The notes under the pieces are model-generated. The model was given only the letters and a program-made list of their open reading frames with translations. It was not told where the DNA came from and did not search any database. Below are positions 17,922-27,177 of a stretch of DNA of 64,000 nucleotides, one piece after another. Numbering within the stretch: the stretch's first letter is position 1; each line of letters begins with the position of its first letter. The stretch is from Bosea sp. NBC_00550 (GTDB lineage: Bacteria; Pseudomonadota; Alphaproteobacteria; Rhizobiales; Beijerinckiaceae), in NCBI RefSeq assembly GCF_026020075.1, contig NZ_CP102772.1, forward strand, positions 4,244,501-4,308,500. Reading direction: 5' to 3'. The position numbers were made by a program, and so were the translations under genes.

Positions 17922-18923
17922 TCAGGCGGAGGGTGCGATGAAGCGGGCGAAGCTCGCCAGATCGACATTGCCGCCGCTGATGATGATGCCGACGCGCTTG
18001 CCCTCGACCGGCACCTTGCCGGTGAGCACGGCCGCCGAGGCAAGGCAGCCGGTCGGCTCGACCACGAGCTTCATCCGCTCGGCGAAGAAGCGCATGGTAT
18101 CGACGAGCTCGGCGTCGCTGACGGTGACGATGTCCTCGACCAGCGCCTGGATGATCGGGAAGGTGAGCTCGCCGAGGAAGGCGGTCTGTGCCCCGTCCGC
18201 AATGGTCTTGGGCACGCCGATCTTGACGATCTTGCCGGAGCGCAGCGACTGCTGGCCGTCATTGCCGGCCTCCGGCTCGACGCCGAAGATGCGGCAGTCG
18301 GGGTTGAGCGCCTTGGCCGCCAGCGCCGCGCCCGCGAGCAGCCCGCCGCCGCCGAGGCAGACGAAGAGCATGTCGAAGGGGCCGGCATCCTCGATCAGCT
18401 CCTTGGTCGCCGTGCCCTGGCCGGCGATAACCTCGGCATGGTCATAAGGCGGAATCAGCGTCAGCCCGCGCTCGGCGGCGATCCGGTCGCCGATCACCAG
18501 CCGGTCCTGGGTGTAGCGGTCGTAGCGGACGATCTCGCCGCCATAGCCCTGCGTCGCCTCGACCTTCGCCTTCGGCGCATCCTCGGGCATGATGATGGTG
18601 GTCGGCACCCCCAGCAGCTTGCCGGCATAGGCGATGGCCTGGGCATGGTTGCCGGACGAGAAGGTCAGCACGCCCGCCTTCTTCTGCGCCGGCGACAGGG
18701 CGGAGATGGCATTGTAGCCCCCGCGGAACTTGAAGGCGCCCATCCGCTGCAGGTTCTCGGCCTTGAAGACGAGGCTCGCACCCGTCCGCCGGTTGGCCGT
18801 GGCTGAGCTCAGCGCCGGGGTGTGATGCGCCACGCCCTTCAGGCGCTCGGCGGCGCGCTCGACATCGGCATAGGTCGGGAGTGTCAGGCCCTCGGGGGCG
18901 GCGATGTGGGCTGCGGCGGTCAT
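17922..18923 (-). CDS. PLP-dependent threonine/serine dehydratase family protein
   Basis: A 333-residue fold-type II PLP enzyme. The Schiff-base Lys lies in AFKFRGGYNAIS, the substrate/cofactor loop is FSSGNHAQAIAYAG, and the phosphate-binding glycine loop is CLGGGGLLAGAAL. It lacks the C-terminal ACT regulatory domain of biosynthetic IlvA, so it resembles catabolic threonine dehydratase, serine racemase or threo-3-hydroxyaspartate ammonia-lyase. It would deaminate a hydroxy-amino acid to a 2-oxo acid and ammonia; the exact substrate is not determinable. It stands alone between rpsT and the enoyl-CoA hydratase gene. Confidence 0.88.
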   Translation of the reverse strand: MTAAAHIAAPEGLTLPTYADVERAAERLKGVAHHTPALSSATANRRTGASLVFKAENLQRMGAFKFRGGYNAISALSPAQKKAGVLTFSSGNHAQAIAYAGKLLGVPTTIIMPEDAPKAKVEATQGYGGEIVRYDRYTQDRLVIGDRIAAERGLTLIPPYDHAEVIAGQGTATKELIEDAGPFDMLFVCLGGGGLLAGAALAAKALNPDCRIFGVEPEAGNDGQQSLRSGKIVKIGVPKTIADGAQTAFLGELTFPIIQALVEDIVTVSDAELVDTMRFFAERMKLVVEPTGCLASAAVLTGKVPVEGKRVGIIISGGNVDLASFARFIAPSA

Positions 18924-19043
18924 GATCGTTGTCCTGCTGATGAGGGCGCATCGTGTCAGCAGGCGCAGGCCGGGTTCAAGACAAAGATCGACGCCCCGGC
19001 CATGCGTGGGAGTAATCGGTCGCGCGGGATGCGGGAGCTCGCG

Positions 19044-19817
19044 TCAGGCGTTCTTGAAATCCGGCTTCCGCTTTTCGATGAACGCGGACATGCCCTCCTT
19101 CTGGTCGGCGGTGGCGAAAAGCGCGGAGAAGACGCGGCGCTCGAAGCGCAGCCCCTCGTTCAGCGTCACCTCGAAGGCGCGGTTGACCGTCTCCTTCGCC
19201 ATCAGCACCGAGGGCAGCGACTTCGCGGCGATGGCGTCGGCTGCCTTCAGCGTCTCCGTCAGCAGGTCGGCGAGCGGCACGATCCGCGCGACGAGCCCGG
19301 CACGCTCGGCCTCCTGGACATCCATGAGCCGCCCGGTGAGGCAGAGATCCATGGCCTTGGCCTTGCCGATGGCCCTGGTCAGGCGCTGCGTGCCGCCGGC
19401 GCCGGGGATGACGCCGAGATTGATCTCGGGCTGGCCGAATTTCGCGTTATCGGCGGCGATGATGAAATCGCACATCATGGCGAGCTCGCAGCCGCCGCCG
19501 AGCGCGAAGCCCGCCACCGCCGCGATGATCGGCTTGTTCCGCTGGCCGATGCGGTCCCAGGGCACGAACCTGTCGTCGAGATAGGTCCCGGGGAAGGTGC
19601 GGCCCTGCATCTCCTTGATGTCGGCGCCGGCGGCGAAGGCCTTCTCCGAGCCGGTGAGAACGATGCAGCCGATGCCGGCATCCCTCTCGAAGCCGTCCAG
19701 CGCCGTGTTGATCTCGTCGATGAGCTGGCCGTTCAGCGCGTTCAGCGCCTGCGGGCGATTGAGGGTGATGAGCCCGACCTTGCCCTTCGTCTCGACGAGA
19801 ATGGTCTCATAAGCCAT
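19044..19817 (-). CDS. enoyl-CoA hydratase
   Basis: A 257-residue crotonase-family protein that would hydrate trans-2-enoyl-CoA in fatty-acid beta-oxidation. Family marks: [16 protein letters not shown], the oxyanion-hole segment [11 protein letters not shown], and [16 protein letters not shown] followed by [20 protein letters not shown], which carries the catalytic Glu. ATG 19817 (MAYETILVE) has GGGGAGG upstream; a longer frame from 19865 adds non-family residues. No other beta-oxidation gene is adjacent. Confidence 0.93.
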   Translation of the reverse strand: MAYETILVETKGKVGLITLNRPQALNALNGQLIDEINTALDGFERDAGIGCIVLTGSEKAFAAGADIKEMQGRTFPGTYLDDRFVPWDRIGQRNKPIIAAVAGFALGGGCELAMMCDFIIAADNAKFGQPEINLGVIPGAGGTQRLTRAIGKAKAMDLCLTGRLMDVQEAERAGLVARIVPLADLLTETLKAADAIAAKSLPSVLMAKETVNRAFEVTLNEGLRFERRVFSALFATADQKEGMSAFIEKRKPDFKNA

Positions 19818-19935
19818 GACGGCCTCCCCGGATGATGCTGTTGCGTCAGCTTTAGCGGGCGCCAAGGCGGGAAGTCCATGCGCGCAACGCGCATCCGCGC
19901 ATTCGCGGCATCACACTCGCACTGCCGAGCAGGCG

Positions 19936-20826
19936 TCAGCGCCGCGGCTGGCAGCTCTCGCAATAAAACGTCGAGCGGCCCGACTGCACCAGCCGCTTCA
20001 CCGGCTTACCGCAGCCCGGCGTGACGCAGGTCTCGCCCTCGCGGTCATAGACCCGGAAGCGGTGCTGGAAATAGCCGAGCGAGCCGTCGGCATGGGCGAA
20101 ATCGCGCAAGGTCGAGCCGCCTGCCGCGACCGCCTCCTCCAGCACCTCGCGGATGATGCGGGCTAGCTCGTGCGCCTTCTCGCGCGGCCGGCCGGTCGGG
20201 GTCGCCAGCGTTCCCGCCTCGGCCTCCGGGTGAAGCCCGGCGCGGAACAGCGCCTCGCAGACATAGATGTTGCCGAGGCCCGCCACGAGCCGCTGGTCGA
20301 GCAGCGCGGCCTTCAAGGGCGCGAACTTGCCTGCGAAGAGTTTCGCCAGCGTTTCGCCCGACAATTCGTTGCCGAGCGGCTCGATGCCCATGCCCGCGAA
20401 GTGTTTGGACGTCGCAAGCTCGGCGCGTGGCACCAGGTCCATGAAGCCGAAACGGCGCACGTCGTTATAGGTGACGCGCGCGCCAGACCCCATCTCGAAC
20501 ACGACATGGTCGTGGATCAGGTGCCGGCCGATCTCATTGTAGTAGGAGCCGGGCTCGGTCGGCTTCGTGCCGGGCGCTTCGACGATGAAACGCCCGCTCA
20601 TGCCGAGATGCATGATCAGCGCCTGGCCGTCGTCGAGATCGGCGATCAGATATTTGGCCCGCCGCGAGAGCGCCTCGATCCGCCGCCCGGTCAGGCGCTC
20701 GGAGAACCGCTCGGGCAAGGGAAAGCGCAGATCCGGCCGGCGCTGCTCGATGCGGGCGAAGCGCTCGCCCAGCATGGCGGGCTCCAGCCCGCGCCGGACG
20801 GTTTCGACCTCGGGTAGCTCGGGCAT
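19936..20826 (-). CDS. mutM: formamidopyrimidine-DNA glycosylase (Fpg)
   Basis: A 296-residue bifunctional DNA glycosylase/AP lyase that removes 8-oxoguanine and formamidopyrimidines. The product begins [14 protein letters not shown], so the catalytic Pro2 and Glu3 are in place; this fixes the start at 20826, although the frame extends upstream. The C-terminal zinc finger is [13 protein letters not shown] ... [20 protein letters not shown] is the helix-two-turn-helix region. It is divergent from ubiE, 114 bases away, as in many Alphaproteobacteria. Confidence 0.97.
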   Translation of the reverse strand: MPELPEVETVRRGLEPAMLGERFARIEQRRPDLRFPLPERFSERLTGRRIEALSRRAKYLIADLDDGQALIMHLGMSGRFIVEAPGTKPTEPGSYYNEIGRHLIHDHVVFEMGSGARVTYNDVRRFGFMDLVPRAELATSKHFAGMGIEPLGNELSGETLAKLFAGKFAPLKAALLDQRLVAGLGNIYVCEALFRAGLHPEAEAGTLATPTGRPREKAHELARIIREVLEEAVAAGGSTLRDFAHADGSLGYFQHRFRVYDREGETCVTPGCGKPVKRLVQSGRSTFYCESCQPRR

Positions 20827-20940
20827 CCCTGAACTCTCTTGTAAAGCCTGCGTCGAGACGGGCCGCGACAAGCCCGCTGCCTTTGGCTATTCATCGGCTC
20901 AGGCGAAAACAAGACAGATTTGCACAAGGCCGGCCCGACC

Positions 20941-21717
20941 GTGACAGCAGCCCAGAATACCGGACGCGAGGACACCACCCATTTCGGCTTCGAGACGGTG
21001 AAGATCGCCGAGAAGCAGGCCAAGGTCGACGACGTCTTTCACAAGGTCGCGGACCGCTACGACCTGATGAACGACATGATGTCGGCGGGGTTGCACCGCG
21101 CCTGGAAGAGCGCGCTGCTCACCGCGATCAATCCGCAGAAGGACCGGCCCTTCCATCATCTCGATGTCGCCGGCGGCACGGGCGATGTCGCCTTTTCCGT
21201 GCTCGAGGCGGGTGGCCCCCAAACCGACGTCACCGTCCTCGACATCAATGCCGACATGCTCCGCGTCGGGCGCGAGCGCGCCGGCAAGCGTTTTCCGGAG
21301 GATGACCGCATCCGCTTCGTCCAGGGCAATGCCGAGGAACTCGGCCTGCCGGACAATCATTTCGATTGCTATACGATCGCCTTCGGCATCCGCAACGTGC
21401 CGCGCATCGACAGGGCGCTGGCCGAGGCCTACCGCGTGCTGAAGCGCGGCGGGCGCTTCCTCTGCCTCGAATTCAGCCATGTCGACGTGCCGCTGCTCGA
21501 CAAGGTCTACGAGGCCTACTCCTTCAACCTGATCCCGCCGATGGGCCGGCTCGTCACCGGCGATGCCGAGCCCTATCGGTATCTCGTCGAATCGATCCGC
21601 AAGTTCCCGAAGCCGCAGGCCTTCGCCGGCATGATCGAGGATGCCGGATTCCGCCGGGCGAAGTTCACGGCCATGACGGGCGGTGTCGTGGCGCTGCATT
21701 CCGGCTGGAAGCTGTGA
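20941..21717 (+). CDS. ubiE: ubiquinone/menaquinone biosynthesis C-methyltransferase UbiE
   Basis: A 258-residue SAM-dependent methyltransferase that methylates the ring in ubiquinone synthesis. Seen: [17 protein letters not shown], motif [14 protein letters not shown], and [20 protein letters not shown] with [19 protein letters not shown] 20941 gives a product of normal length; an in-frame TTG at 20920 would add seven residues. ubiB starts 19 bases after its stop, so the two are probably one operon. Confidence 0.95.
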   Translation: MTAAQNTGREDTTHFGFETVKIAEKQAKVDDVFHKVADRYDLMNDMMSAGLHRAWKSALLTAINPQKDRPFHHLDVAGGTGDVAFSVLEAGGPQTDVTVLDINADMLRVGRERAGKRFPEDDRIRFVQGNAEELGLPDNHFDCYTIAFGIRNVPRIDRALAEAYRVLKRGGRFLCLEFSHVDVPLLDKVYEAYSFNLIPPMGRLVTGDAEPYRYLVESIRKFPKPQAFAGMIEDAGFRRAKFTAMTGGVVALHSGWKL

Positions 21718-21736
21718 TGCACCATACGGCCTGCCG

Positions 21737-23293
21737 ATGATCTCCTCCCTCTTCCATCTCGCTCGCGGTGCCCGCGTCGGCTTCGTGCTGGCGCGCGAGG
21801 GCGCGTTGGGGCTGGTCGACCCGTCCGTCCTGCCGCCTCTGGCGCGCGGGCTGATCCGTGTCGGCCGGTTGATCGAGCGGCGCGGGGCCGGTTCCTCTGC
21901 GACGCGGCTTGCCGCGGCGCTGACCCGGCTCGGGCCCTCCTACGTCAAGTTCGGCCAGTTCCTGGCGACGCGGCCTGATGTCGTCGGCATGAGGATCGCG
22001 CAGGACCTTTCGGCCCTGCAGGACCGGATGCCGGCCTTTCCGATGGCGCAGGCGCGCGCCATCGTCGAGGCCGCGCATGGCGTTCCGCTGGAGACGCTGT
22101 TCCCGGAATTCAGCGAGCCGGTCGCCGCCGCCTCGATCGCGCAGGTCCACCGTGCGCGCCTGAAGGACGGGCGCGAGGTCGCGGTGAAGATCCTGAGGCC
22201 GGGCATTCGCGACCGCTTCAACCGCGATCTCGCCGCGATGCGCTTCGGCGCCGAAATGGCCGAGATGCGCTCGGCCGAGGCCCGGCGCCTGCGCTTCACC
22301 GGCGTGGTCGAGACGCTGGCCCGCTCGGTCGCCATGGAGATGGATCTGCGGCTCGAGGCCGCCGCCCTCTCCGAATTCGCCGAGAATACCAAGGCAGACA
22401 CCGATTTCCGCGTGCCTGAGCCGGACTGGCAGCTGACGGCCCGCGAGATGCTGGTCGACGAGTGGATCGACGGCGTGCGTCTCTCGGATGTCGAGGGCTT
22501 GCGCGCCGCTGGCCACGACCTGCCGGAGCTTGCCCGCAACATCATCCAGTCCTTCCTGAAGCATGCGATCCGCGACGGCTTCTTCCATGCCGACATGCAT
22601 CCGGGGAACCTGTTCGTCGATGCTGAAGGCCGACTCGTTGCGGTCGATGGCGGCATCATGGGCAGGCTCGGCCTGAAGGAGCGGCGCTTCCTCGCCGAAA
22701 TCCTGCTCGGCTTCATCACCCGCGATTATCGCCGCGTGGCGCAGGTGCATTTCGAGGCCGGCTACGTGCCGGCCCATCACGACGTCGAGGATTTCGCGCA
22801 GGCGATCCGCGCCGTCGGTGAGCCGATCCATGACAAGCGCGCTGACCAGATCTCGATGGCCAAGGTCCTGACCCTGCTCTTCGAGATCACCGGCATGTTC
22901 GACATGGCGACCCGCACCGAGCTCGTCATGCTGCAGAAGACCATGGTGGTGGTCGAGGGCGTGGCCCGCTCGCTCGATCCGCATCTCGACATGTGGGGCA
23001 CGGCCGATCCGGTCGTGCGCGACTGGATCACCCATAATCTCGGGCCGATCGGCCGGCTGGAGGAGGTCGGGCGCGGCGCCCGCTCGCTGCTGGGTTCGCT
23101 CGCCGCCTTGCCCGATACGATCGGCCGCGCCGAGCGCGTGCTCGGCCAGCTCGAGGACGCCTCGCGCCACGGCTTCTCGCTGGACGAGCGCAGCGTCGAG
23201 GCGATCGGGCGTGCCGAAGCCCGGCGCAATCGCTGGGGTACGGCCGCGCTCTGGGTGATCGCGGCCCTGGTCGCTTACGGGGTGTTCGGCTGA
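21737..23293 (+). CDS. ubiB: ubiquinone biosynthesis kinase-like protein UbiB
   Basis: A 518-residue ABC1/UbiB atypical kinase needed for ubiquinone synthesis. The family's KxGQ motif reads YVKFGQFLATRPDVVG, the Ala-rich nucleotide loop AAASIAQVHRARLKDG replaces a P-loop, and the catalytic segment is FHADMHPGNLFVDAEG. Two hydrophobic segments close the C-terminus (TAALWVIAALVAYGVFG), fitting a membrane anchor. ATG 21737 is preferred over the frame start inside ubiE. The order ubiE-ubiB is usual in the class. Confidence 0.95.
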   Translation: MISSLFHLARGARVGFVLAREGALGLVDPSVLPPLARGLIRVGRLIERRGAGSSATRLAAALTRLGPSYVKFGQFLATRPDVVGMRIAQDLSALQDRMPAFPMAQARAIVEAAHGVPLETLFPEFSEPVAAASIAQVHRARLKDGREVAVKILRPGIRDRFNRDLAAMRFGAEMAEMRSAEARRLRFTGVVETLARSVAMEMDLRLEAAALSEFAENTKADTDFRVPEPDWQLTAREMLVDEWIDGVRLSDVEGLRAAGHDLPELARNIIQSFLKHAIRDGFFHADMHPGNLFVDAEGRLVAVDGGIMGRLGLKERRFLAEILLGFITRDYRRVAQVHFEAGYVPAHHDVEDFAQAIRAVGEPIHDKRADQISMAKVLTLLFEITGMFDMATRTELVMLQKTMVVVEGVARSLDPHLDMWGTADPVVRDWITHNLGPIGRLEEVGRGARSLLGSLAALPDTIGRAERVLGQLEDASRHGFSLDERSVEAIGRAEARRNRWGTAALWVIAALVAYGVFG

Positions 23294-23314
23294 GGATTAT
23301 TTTCGGGCGCGGCC

Positions 23315-23415
23315 ATGCCGTCATTCTCGGGCGAAACGCAGCTTCGACCCGAGAATCTCATGCAGAATAGAGCGCCTCTTCGTCCTGAGATGCCCGGGTC
23401 GAGCCCGAGCATGAC
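23315..23415. repeat. dispersed palindromic repeat, copy B (CCCGAG family)
   Basis: Starts with CCGTCATTCTCGGGCG and ends with CCCGAGCATGAC; inner arms CCCGAGAATCTCATG and CTGAGATGCCCGGGTC. It separates the convergent ubiB and amn genes, where a hairpin could end both transcripts. Most like the copies at 46622 and 54310. Confidence 0.75.
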
Positions 23416-23423
23416 GAGCCCCT

Positions 23424-24878
23424 TTACCGGAACGGCGGCTCGTCGAAGCTCCTGAGCTTGCGCGAATGGATGGTCGAGCCGGCCTCCTTCAGCTTCTCCA
23501 GTGCCGCGAGCCCGATGCGCAGATGCTCGCCCACGGCCCGCTCGTAGAAGGCATTGGCGGCGCCGGGCAGCTTGATCTCGCCATGCAGCGGCTTGTCGGA
23601 GACACAGAGCAGCGTGCCGTAGGGAACGCGCAGCCGGTAGCCCTGGGCGGCGATGGTGCCGGATTCCATGTCGACCGCGATGGCGCGCGACAGGTTGATG
23701 CGCCGCCGCTCCTTGGTCCATTGCAGTTCCCAGTTGCGGTCGTCCTGCGTCACCACGGTGCCGGTGCGCAGGCGCTGCTTCAGCCGGTCGCCCTTCTCGC
23801 CGGTAATCTCGGCGGCAGCCTGCTGTAGCGCGACCTGCACTTCCGCCAGCGCCGGGATCGGGATTTCCGGCGGCACCAATTGGTCGAGGATGTGGTCCTG
23901 CCGGAGATAGGCATGGGCCAGCACGTAGTCGCCGATGATCTGCGTCTGGCGCAGGCCGCCGCAATGGCCGACCATCAGCCAGCAATTGGGCCTGAGCACC
24001 GCGAGATGGTCGGTGATGTTCTTCGCGTTCGAGGGGCCGACGCCGATATTCACCAGCGTCACGCCCTCGCCGGTCTTCCGGATCAGGTGATAGGCCGGCA
24101 TCTGGAAGCGGTGCCAGGGCGCCGACATCACGCGCTCGGCCGCCGAGACATCGACGCCGTCGCGGTCGATGCGGATGCCGCCCGGCGCGATCAGCGCCTC
24201 GGCGGTGCCGGCCTCGATCTCGGCGATGCCGAGCCGGACGAACTGATCGACATAGCGATGGTAGTTGGTCAGCAGCACCCAGGGCTGCACGGCCCGCCAG
24301 TCGGTACCCGTATAGTGCATCAGGCGCCGCAGCGAATAATCGACCCTGACGGCGTCGAACAGCGAGAGCGGGCGCGGTTCGCCATCGATCAGGTCATAGG
24401 TCCCATCGGCGATCTCGTCGCCGACCAGCGAGAGCAGCGGCGTCGGAAAATAGCGCGCGAGCTCGGCGGCGGTGATCTTCCCGCGCCCCAATTCGTCGCC
24501 GCCTTCCAGCGCGTAGGGATAGGGGATTTCCTGCGTGCTGATGCCGGTTTCGATCGTCGCGCCATATTCCGCGACGAGCGGCCTGAGCTGATCGAGCAGA
24601 TAGGCCCTGAATTCGCCGGGCTGCGTCACCGTGGTCGAATAGATGCCGGGCGCCGCGAATTTCGCATAGCCGCGCCGCGTCGCGGTCGGCAGCTTCGACG
24701 GCTCGTAGGTGACGCGTAGCAGGGGGTAACGATAGCGCTGCCGATCCTCCGGTGTCGGCGCCTCGCCGGTATCGAAGAAGCGCTGCAGATCGGCGCGCAG
24801 CGCCGAGCGGGCCTCGTCATAGAGCTGCTCGAGCCGGTCGATGGCGGCTTCTGGGGTCGCTGCGGTCTCGAAGCTCAT
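23424..24878 (-). CDS. amn: AMP nucleosidase
   Basis: A 484-residue enzyme hydrolysing AMP to adenine and ribose-5-phosphate. The N-terminal domain carries RYPLLRVTYEPSKLPTATRR, and the C-terminal nucleoside-phosphorylase-like domain shows LVNIGVGPSNAKNITDHLAV, LMVGHCGGLRQTQ and AVDMESGTIAAQGYRLR, with the substrate-contacting Glu in DMES. Length is normal for Amn. It is a stand-alone gene convergent with ubiB. Confidence 0.93.
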   Translation of the reverse strand: MSFETAATPEAAIDRLEQLYDEARSALRADLQRFFDTGEAPTPEDRQRYRYPLLRVTYEPSKLPTATRRGYAKFAAPGIYSTTVTQPGEFRAYLLDQLRPLVAEYGATIETGISTQEIPYPYALEGGDELGRGKITAAELARYFPTPLLSLVGDEIADGTYDLIDGEPRPLSLFDAVRVDYSLRRLMHYTGTDWRAVQPWVLLTNYHRYVDQFVRLGIAEIEAGTAEALIAPGGIRIDRDGVDVSAAERVMSAPWHRFQMPAYHLIRKTGEGVTLVNIGVGPSNAKNITDHLAVLRPNCWLMVGHCGGLRQTQIIGDYVLAHAYLRQDHILDQLVPPEIPIPALAEVQVALQQAAAEITGEKGDRLKQRLRTGTVVTQDDRNWELQWTKERRRINLSRAIAVDMESGTIAAQGYRLRVPYGTLLCVSDKPLHGEIKLPGAANAFYERAVGEHLRIGLAALEKLKEAGSTIHSRKLRSFDEPPFR

Positions 24879-25038
24879 GGGTGGATCGATCCTCCTTCAT
24901 TTCCGGTTCTAGAGCATTTTCAAGCGAAGGGGACACCAGTTCGCGTGAAGAAAATGCGCCGAAACGAAGAGGCTCGGCCGCGTCTCCGCTCCTGACAGCA
25001 ATCGGCGGTAGCCGAGGCCAATCTGTTCCTGAAGACGC

Positions 25039-25067
25039 TTGACAGGCTGAAGGCATGACGATACTAA
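25039..25067 (+). promoter_or_regulatory. promoter of the arsR-like operon
   Basis: A perfect -35 box TTGACA (25039-25044) and a -10-like TACTAA (25062-25067) are 17 bases apart, 35 bases before the ArsR-family start codon. The operator palindrome lies just downstream. Confidence 0.6.
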
Positions 25068-25073
25068 ACCGAT

Positions 25074-25087
25074 CAGTTAATTAACTG
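25074..25087. promoter_or_regulatory. palindromic operator, probable ArsR-family autoregulatory site
   Basis: A perfect 14-bp palindrome CAGTTAATTAACTG lies 7 bases after the -10 box and 14 bases before the regulator's start codon, covering the likely transcription start. The position suits repression by the ArsR-family protein encoded next to it; this is inference from placement. Confidence 0.65.
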
Positions 25088-25101
25088 ACGGGTTTCATAC
25101 G

Positions 25102-25449
25102 ATGTCGACGGACCCGCTCAGCCTGACCTTCGCCGCTCTCGCCGACCCGACGCGCCGCGCCATCCTGGCAAGGCTGTCGCAAGGCGAAAGCTCGGTGAAG
25201 GAACTGGCCGAGCCCTTCGCGATGAGCCTTCCGGCCGTCTCCAAGCATCTGAAGGTGCTGGAGCGGGCCGGGCTGATCACGCGGGGGCGGGAAGCCCAGT
25301 GGCGACCCTGCCGGCTCGACCCCGGCCCGCTTCAGGACGTTTCGGAATGGCTGGAGCATTACAGCCGTTTCTGGGACCAGAGCCTGAGCCGGCTGGACGA
25401 GGTCCTTCGCGAGATCAAGGTGAAACCACCCGATAAGCAGGGCGTTTGA
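25102..25449 (+). CDS. ArsR-family transcriptional regulator
   Basis: A 115-residue winged-helix repressor. The family pattern is clear: FAALADPTRRAILARLSQGE, then ELAEPFAMSLPAVSKHLKVLERAGLI as the helix-turn-helix and wing GREAQWRPCRLDP. It lacks the ELCVC metal site of metal-sensing ArsR proteins, and the EWLEHYSRFWDQSLSRLDEVL tail matches the subgroup usually found next to SRPBCC (AHSA1) genes, as here. It heads a four-gene operon with the SRPBCC, DUF1579 and VOC genes and probably binds the palindrome at 25074-25087. The inducer is unknown. Confidence 0.9.
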   Translation: MSTDPLSLTFAALADPTRRAILARLSQGESSVKELAEPFAMSLPAVSKHLKVLERAGLITRGREAQWRPCRLDPGPLQDVSEWLEHYSRFWDQSLSRLDEVLREIKVKPPDKQGV

Positions 25450-25488
25450 CGCCAAAGCCTTTGAAATCAGCCCGTGAGGTTTCCCATC

Positions 25489-26034
25489 ATGCTCAAGACT
25501 GTTCTTCTCAGCCTGTCCGGCGTCGTCGTGGTCGGTATCGCCGTCGTGCTGATCCTGGCCGCCCGCAAGCCCGACACCTTCCAGGTGACGCGCACGGTCA
25601 CGATCAATGCACCGCCGGAGCGCGTCTATCCGCTGATCGCCGACTTCAAGGCCTGGGGTGCCTGGTCGCCCTGGGAGAAGAAGGACCCGGCGATGAAGCG
25701 CACCTATGGTGGCTCTGAAACCGGCGTCGGCGCGACCTATGCCTGGGCCGGCGACAAGAATGTCGGCGAGGGCAGCATGCGCATCGTCGAGGCCAAGGCG
25801 CCGGGCCATCTCGGGCTCAAGCTCGATTTCCTCAAGCCGTTCGAAGCCCATAACGACGTGGTCTTCGCCCTCGCGCCGCAAGGACCGGGGAAGACCGTGA
25901 CCTGGACGATGACCGGCCCGACGCCGTTCATGGGCAAGATCATGCATGTCTTCATGGATATGGACCGCATGGTCGGCGGCGACTTTGAAACCGGCCTGGC
26001 TGCGATGAAGGCCGCCGCCGAGCGTTCGGCCTGA
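25489..26034 (+). CDS. SRPBCC-family protein with N-terminal membrane anchor
   Basis: A 181-residue protein with an N-terminal membrane helix (VLLSLSGVVVVGIAVVLILA) followed by a START/SRPBCC ligand-binding domain (VTINAPPERVYPLIADFKAWGAWSPW, GVGATYAWAGDKNVGEG, TWTMTGPTPFMGKI). The domain forms a hydrophobic pocket; the ligand is unknown. ATG 25489 has GAGGT about 10 bases upstream. It is the second gene of the ArsR operon, 39 bases after the regulator. Confidence 0.85.
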   Translation: MLKTVLLSLSGVVVVGIAVVLILAARKPDTFQVTRTVTINAPPERVYPLIADFKAWGAWSPWEKKDPAMKRTYGGSETGVGATYAWAGDKNVGEGSMRIVEAKAPGHLGLKLDFLKPFEAHNDVVFALAPQGPGKTVTWTMTGPTPFMGKIMHVFMDMDRMVGGDFETGLAAMKAAAERSA

Positions 26035-26077
26035 ACAACCTCAATCAGAAAAACACCCAAGGGAGAGGAGACGGCCC

Positions 26078-26560
26078 ATGCAGGTCGAAGTGCGGAAGGA
26101 ACATGAGTGGCTGCAACAGCTCGTCGGTGACTGGACCGCGGAGATGACGGCCTCGATGGAGCCGGGCCAGCCGCCCAGCACCACGCAGGGCACGGAAAGC
26201 GTGCGCTCGCTCGGCGGGCTCTGGACCCTCGGCGAGGGGCAGGGCGCGTGTCCGGATGGCTCCCCCGTCACCAGCCTGATGACGCTCGGCTTCGACCCGG
26301 CGAAGGGCCGCTTCGTCGGCAGCTTCATCGCCTCGATGATGTCGATGATCTGGCACTATGACGGAGCGCTCGCCACCGACGGCAAGTCGCTGGTCCTCGA
26401 TACGGAAGGGCCGAGCATGGCCGGTGACGGCTCGATGGCGAAGTATCAGGACGTCATCACCTTCCTGTCGCCCGATCACCGCACCCTGACCTCGCGCGCC
26501 CTCGGCCCGGACGGCCAGTGGACCGAGTTCATGTCCGCCGATTACCGCCGCAAGATCTGA
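26078..26560 (+). CDS. DUF1579 domain protein
   Basis: A 160-residue protein with the DUF1579 pattern: HEWLQQLVGDWTAEM at the start, GLWTLGEGQG, and MTLGFDPAKGRFVGSFIASMM. These proteins have a lipocalin-like barrel and occur with ArsR/SRPBCC/VOC sets; the function is unknown. It has GGGAGAGGAG 10-15 bases before ATG 26078 and lies between the SRPBCC and VOC genes. Confidence 0.8.
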   Translation: MQVEVRKEHEWLQQLVGDWTAEMTASMEPGQPPSTTQGTESVRSLGGLWTLGEGQGACPDGSPVTSLMTLGFDPAKGRFVGSFIASMMSMIWHYDGALATDGKSLVLDTEGPSMAGDGSMAKYQDVITFLSPDHRTLTSRALGPDGQWTEFMSADYRRKI

Positions 26561-26592
26561 TCGCCTTCAGATCACAACCAGGAGGAAATGCG

Positions 26593-27027
26593 ATGAAACT
26601 CTCGACCTATCTGCTGTTCGACGGCAATTGCCGCGAAGCCTTCACCCATTACGAGAAGGTGCTCGGCGGCAAGATCCAAGCGATGATGGATCACAAGGGC
26701 ACCCCGGCCGAGGAGCATGTCTCACCCGAATGGCGCGACAAGATCCTGCACGCCTGCCTCGAGATCGAGGGGCAGATGCTGATGGCCTCCGATGCCCCGC
26801 CGGACCGCAGCGACGGCCCGATGCGTTCGGTTTCGGTCAGCGTCGGCGTGAAGACGCCGGAGGAAGCGGAGCGCATCTTCGCCGGATTGTCCGAGGGCGG
26901 CGCCAAGATCACCATGCCGCTCGCCGAGACTTTCTGGTCGCCGCGCTTCGGCATGCTGGTCGACCGGTTCGGGACGAACTGGATGGTCGGCGCCGAGCAG
27001 CCGGCCGACAAGATGGATTGCGGCTAG
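26593..27027 (+). CDS. VOC-family protein, PhnB/DUF1428-like glyoxalase fold
   Basis: A 144-residue protein of the vicinal-oxygen-chelate superfamily, PhnB-like subgroup: STYLLFDGNCREAFTHYEKVLGG at the start, the inner strand ILHACLEIEGQMLMASDAPP, and the closing FWSPRFGMLVDRFGTNWMV. It lacks an obvious full set of metal ligands, so enzymatic activity is uncertain. AGGAGGA lies 6 bases before ATG 26593. Last gene of the ArsR-led operon, followed by a palindromic repeat that may end transcription. Confidence 0.85.
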   Translation: MKLSTYLLFDGNCREAFTHYEKVLGGKIQAMMDHKGTPAEEHVSPEWRDKILHACLEIEGQMLMASDAPPDRSDGPMRSVSVSVGVKTPEEAERIFAGLSEGGAKITMPLAETFWSPRFGMLVDRFGTNWMVGAEQPADKMDCG

Positions 27028-27054
27028 ACTCTGCCGATTTCCCGAGGAAGCACG

Positions 27055-27151
27055 CCGTCATCCCGGGCTTGCCCCGGGATCCATCGTAAGGCTCGTCGCT
27101 CTGGGATGGATCCCGGATCTACGCGGCTTCGCCGCTTGTCCGGGATGACGG
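27055..27151. repeat. dispersed palindromic repeat, copy C (CATCCCGG family)
   Basis: Best copy of its family: CCGTCATCCCGGGCTTGC at one end and GTCCGGGATGACGG at the other, with GGATCCATCG and ATGGATCCCGG inside. It separates the convergent VOC and SDR genes. Confidence 0.85.
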
Positions 27152-27177
27152 CGCGGGTCCGGGAAAGTCAGCCGCCT

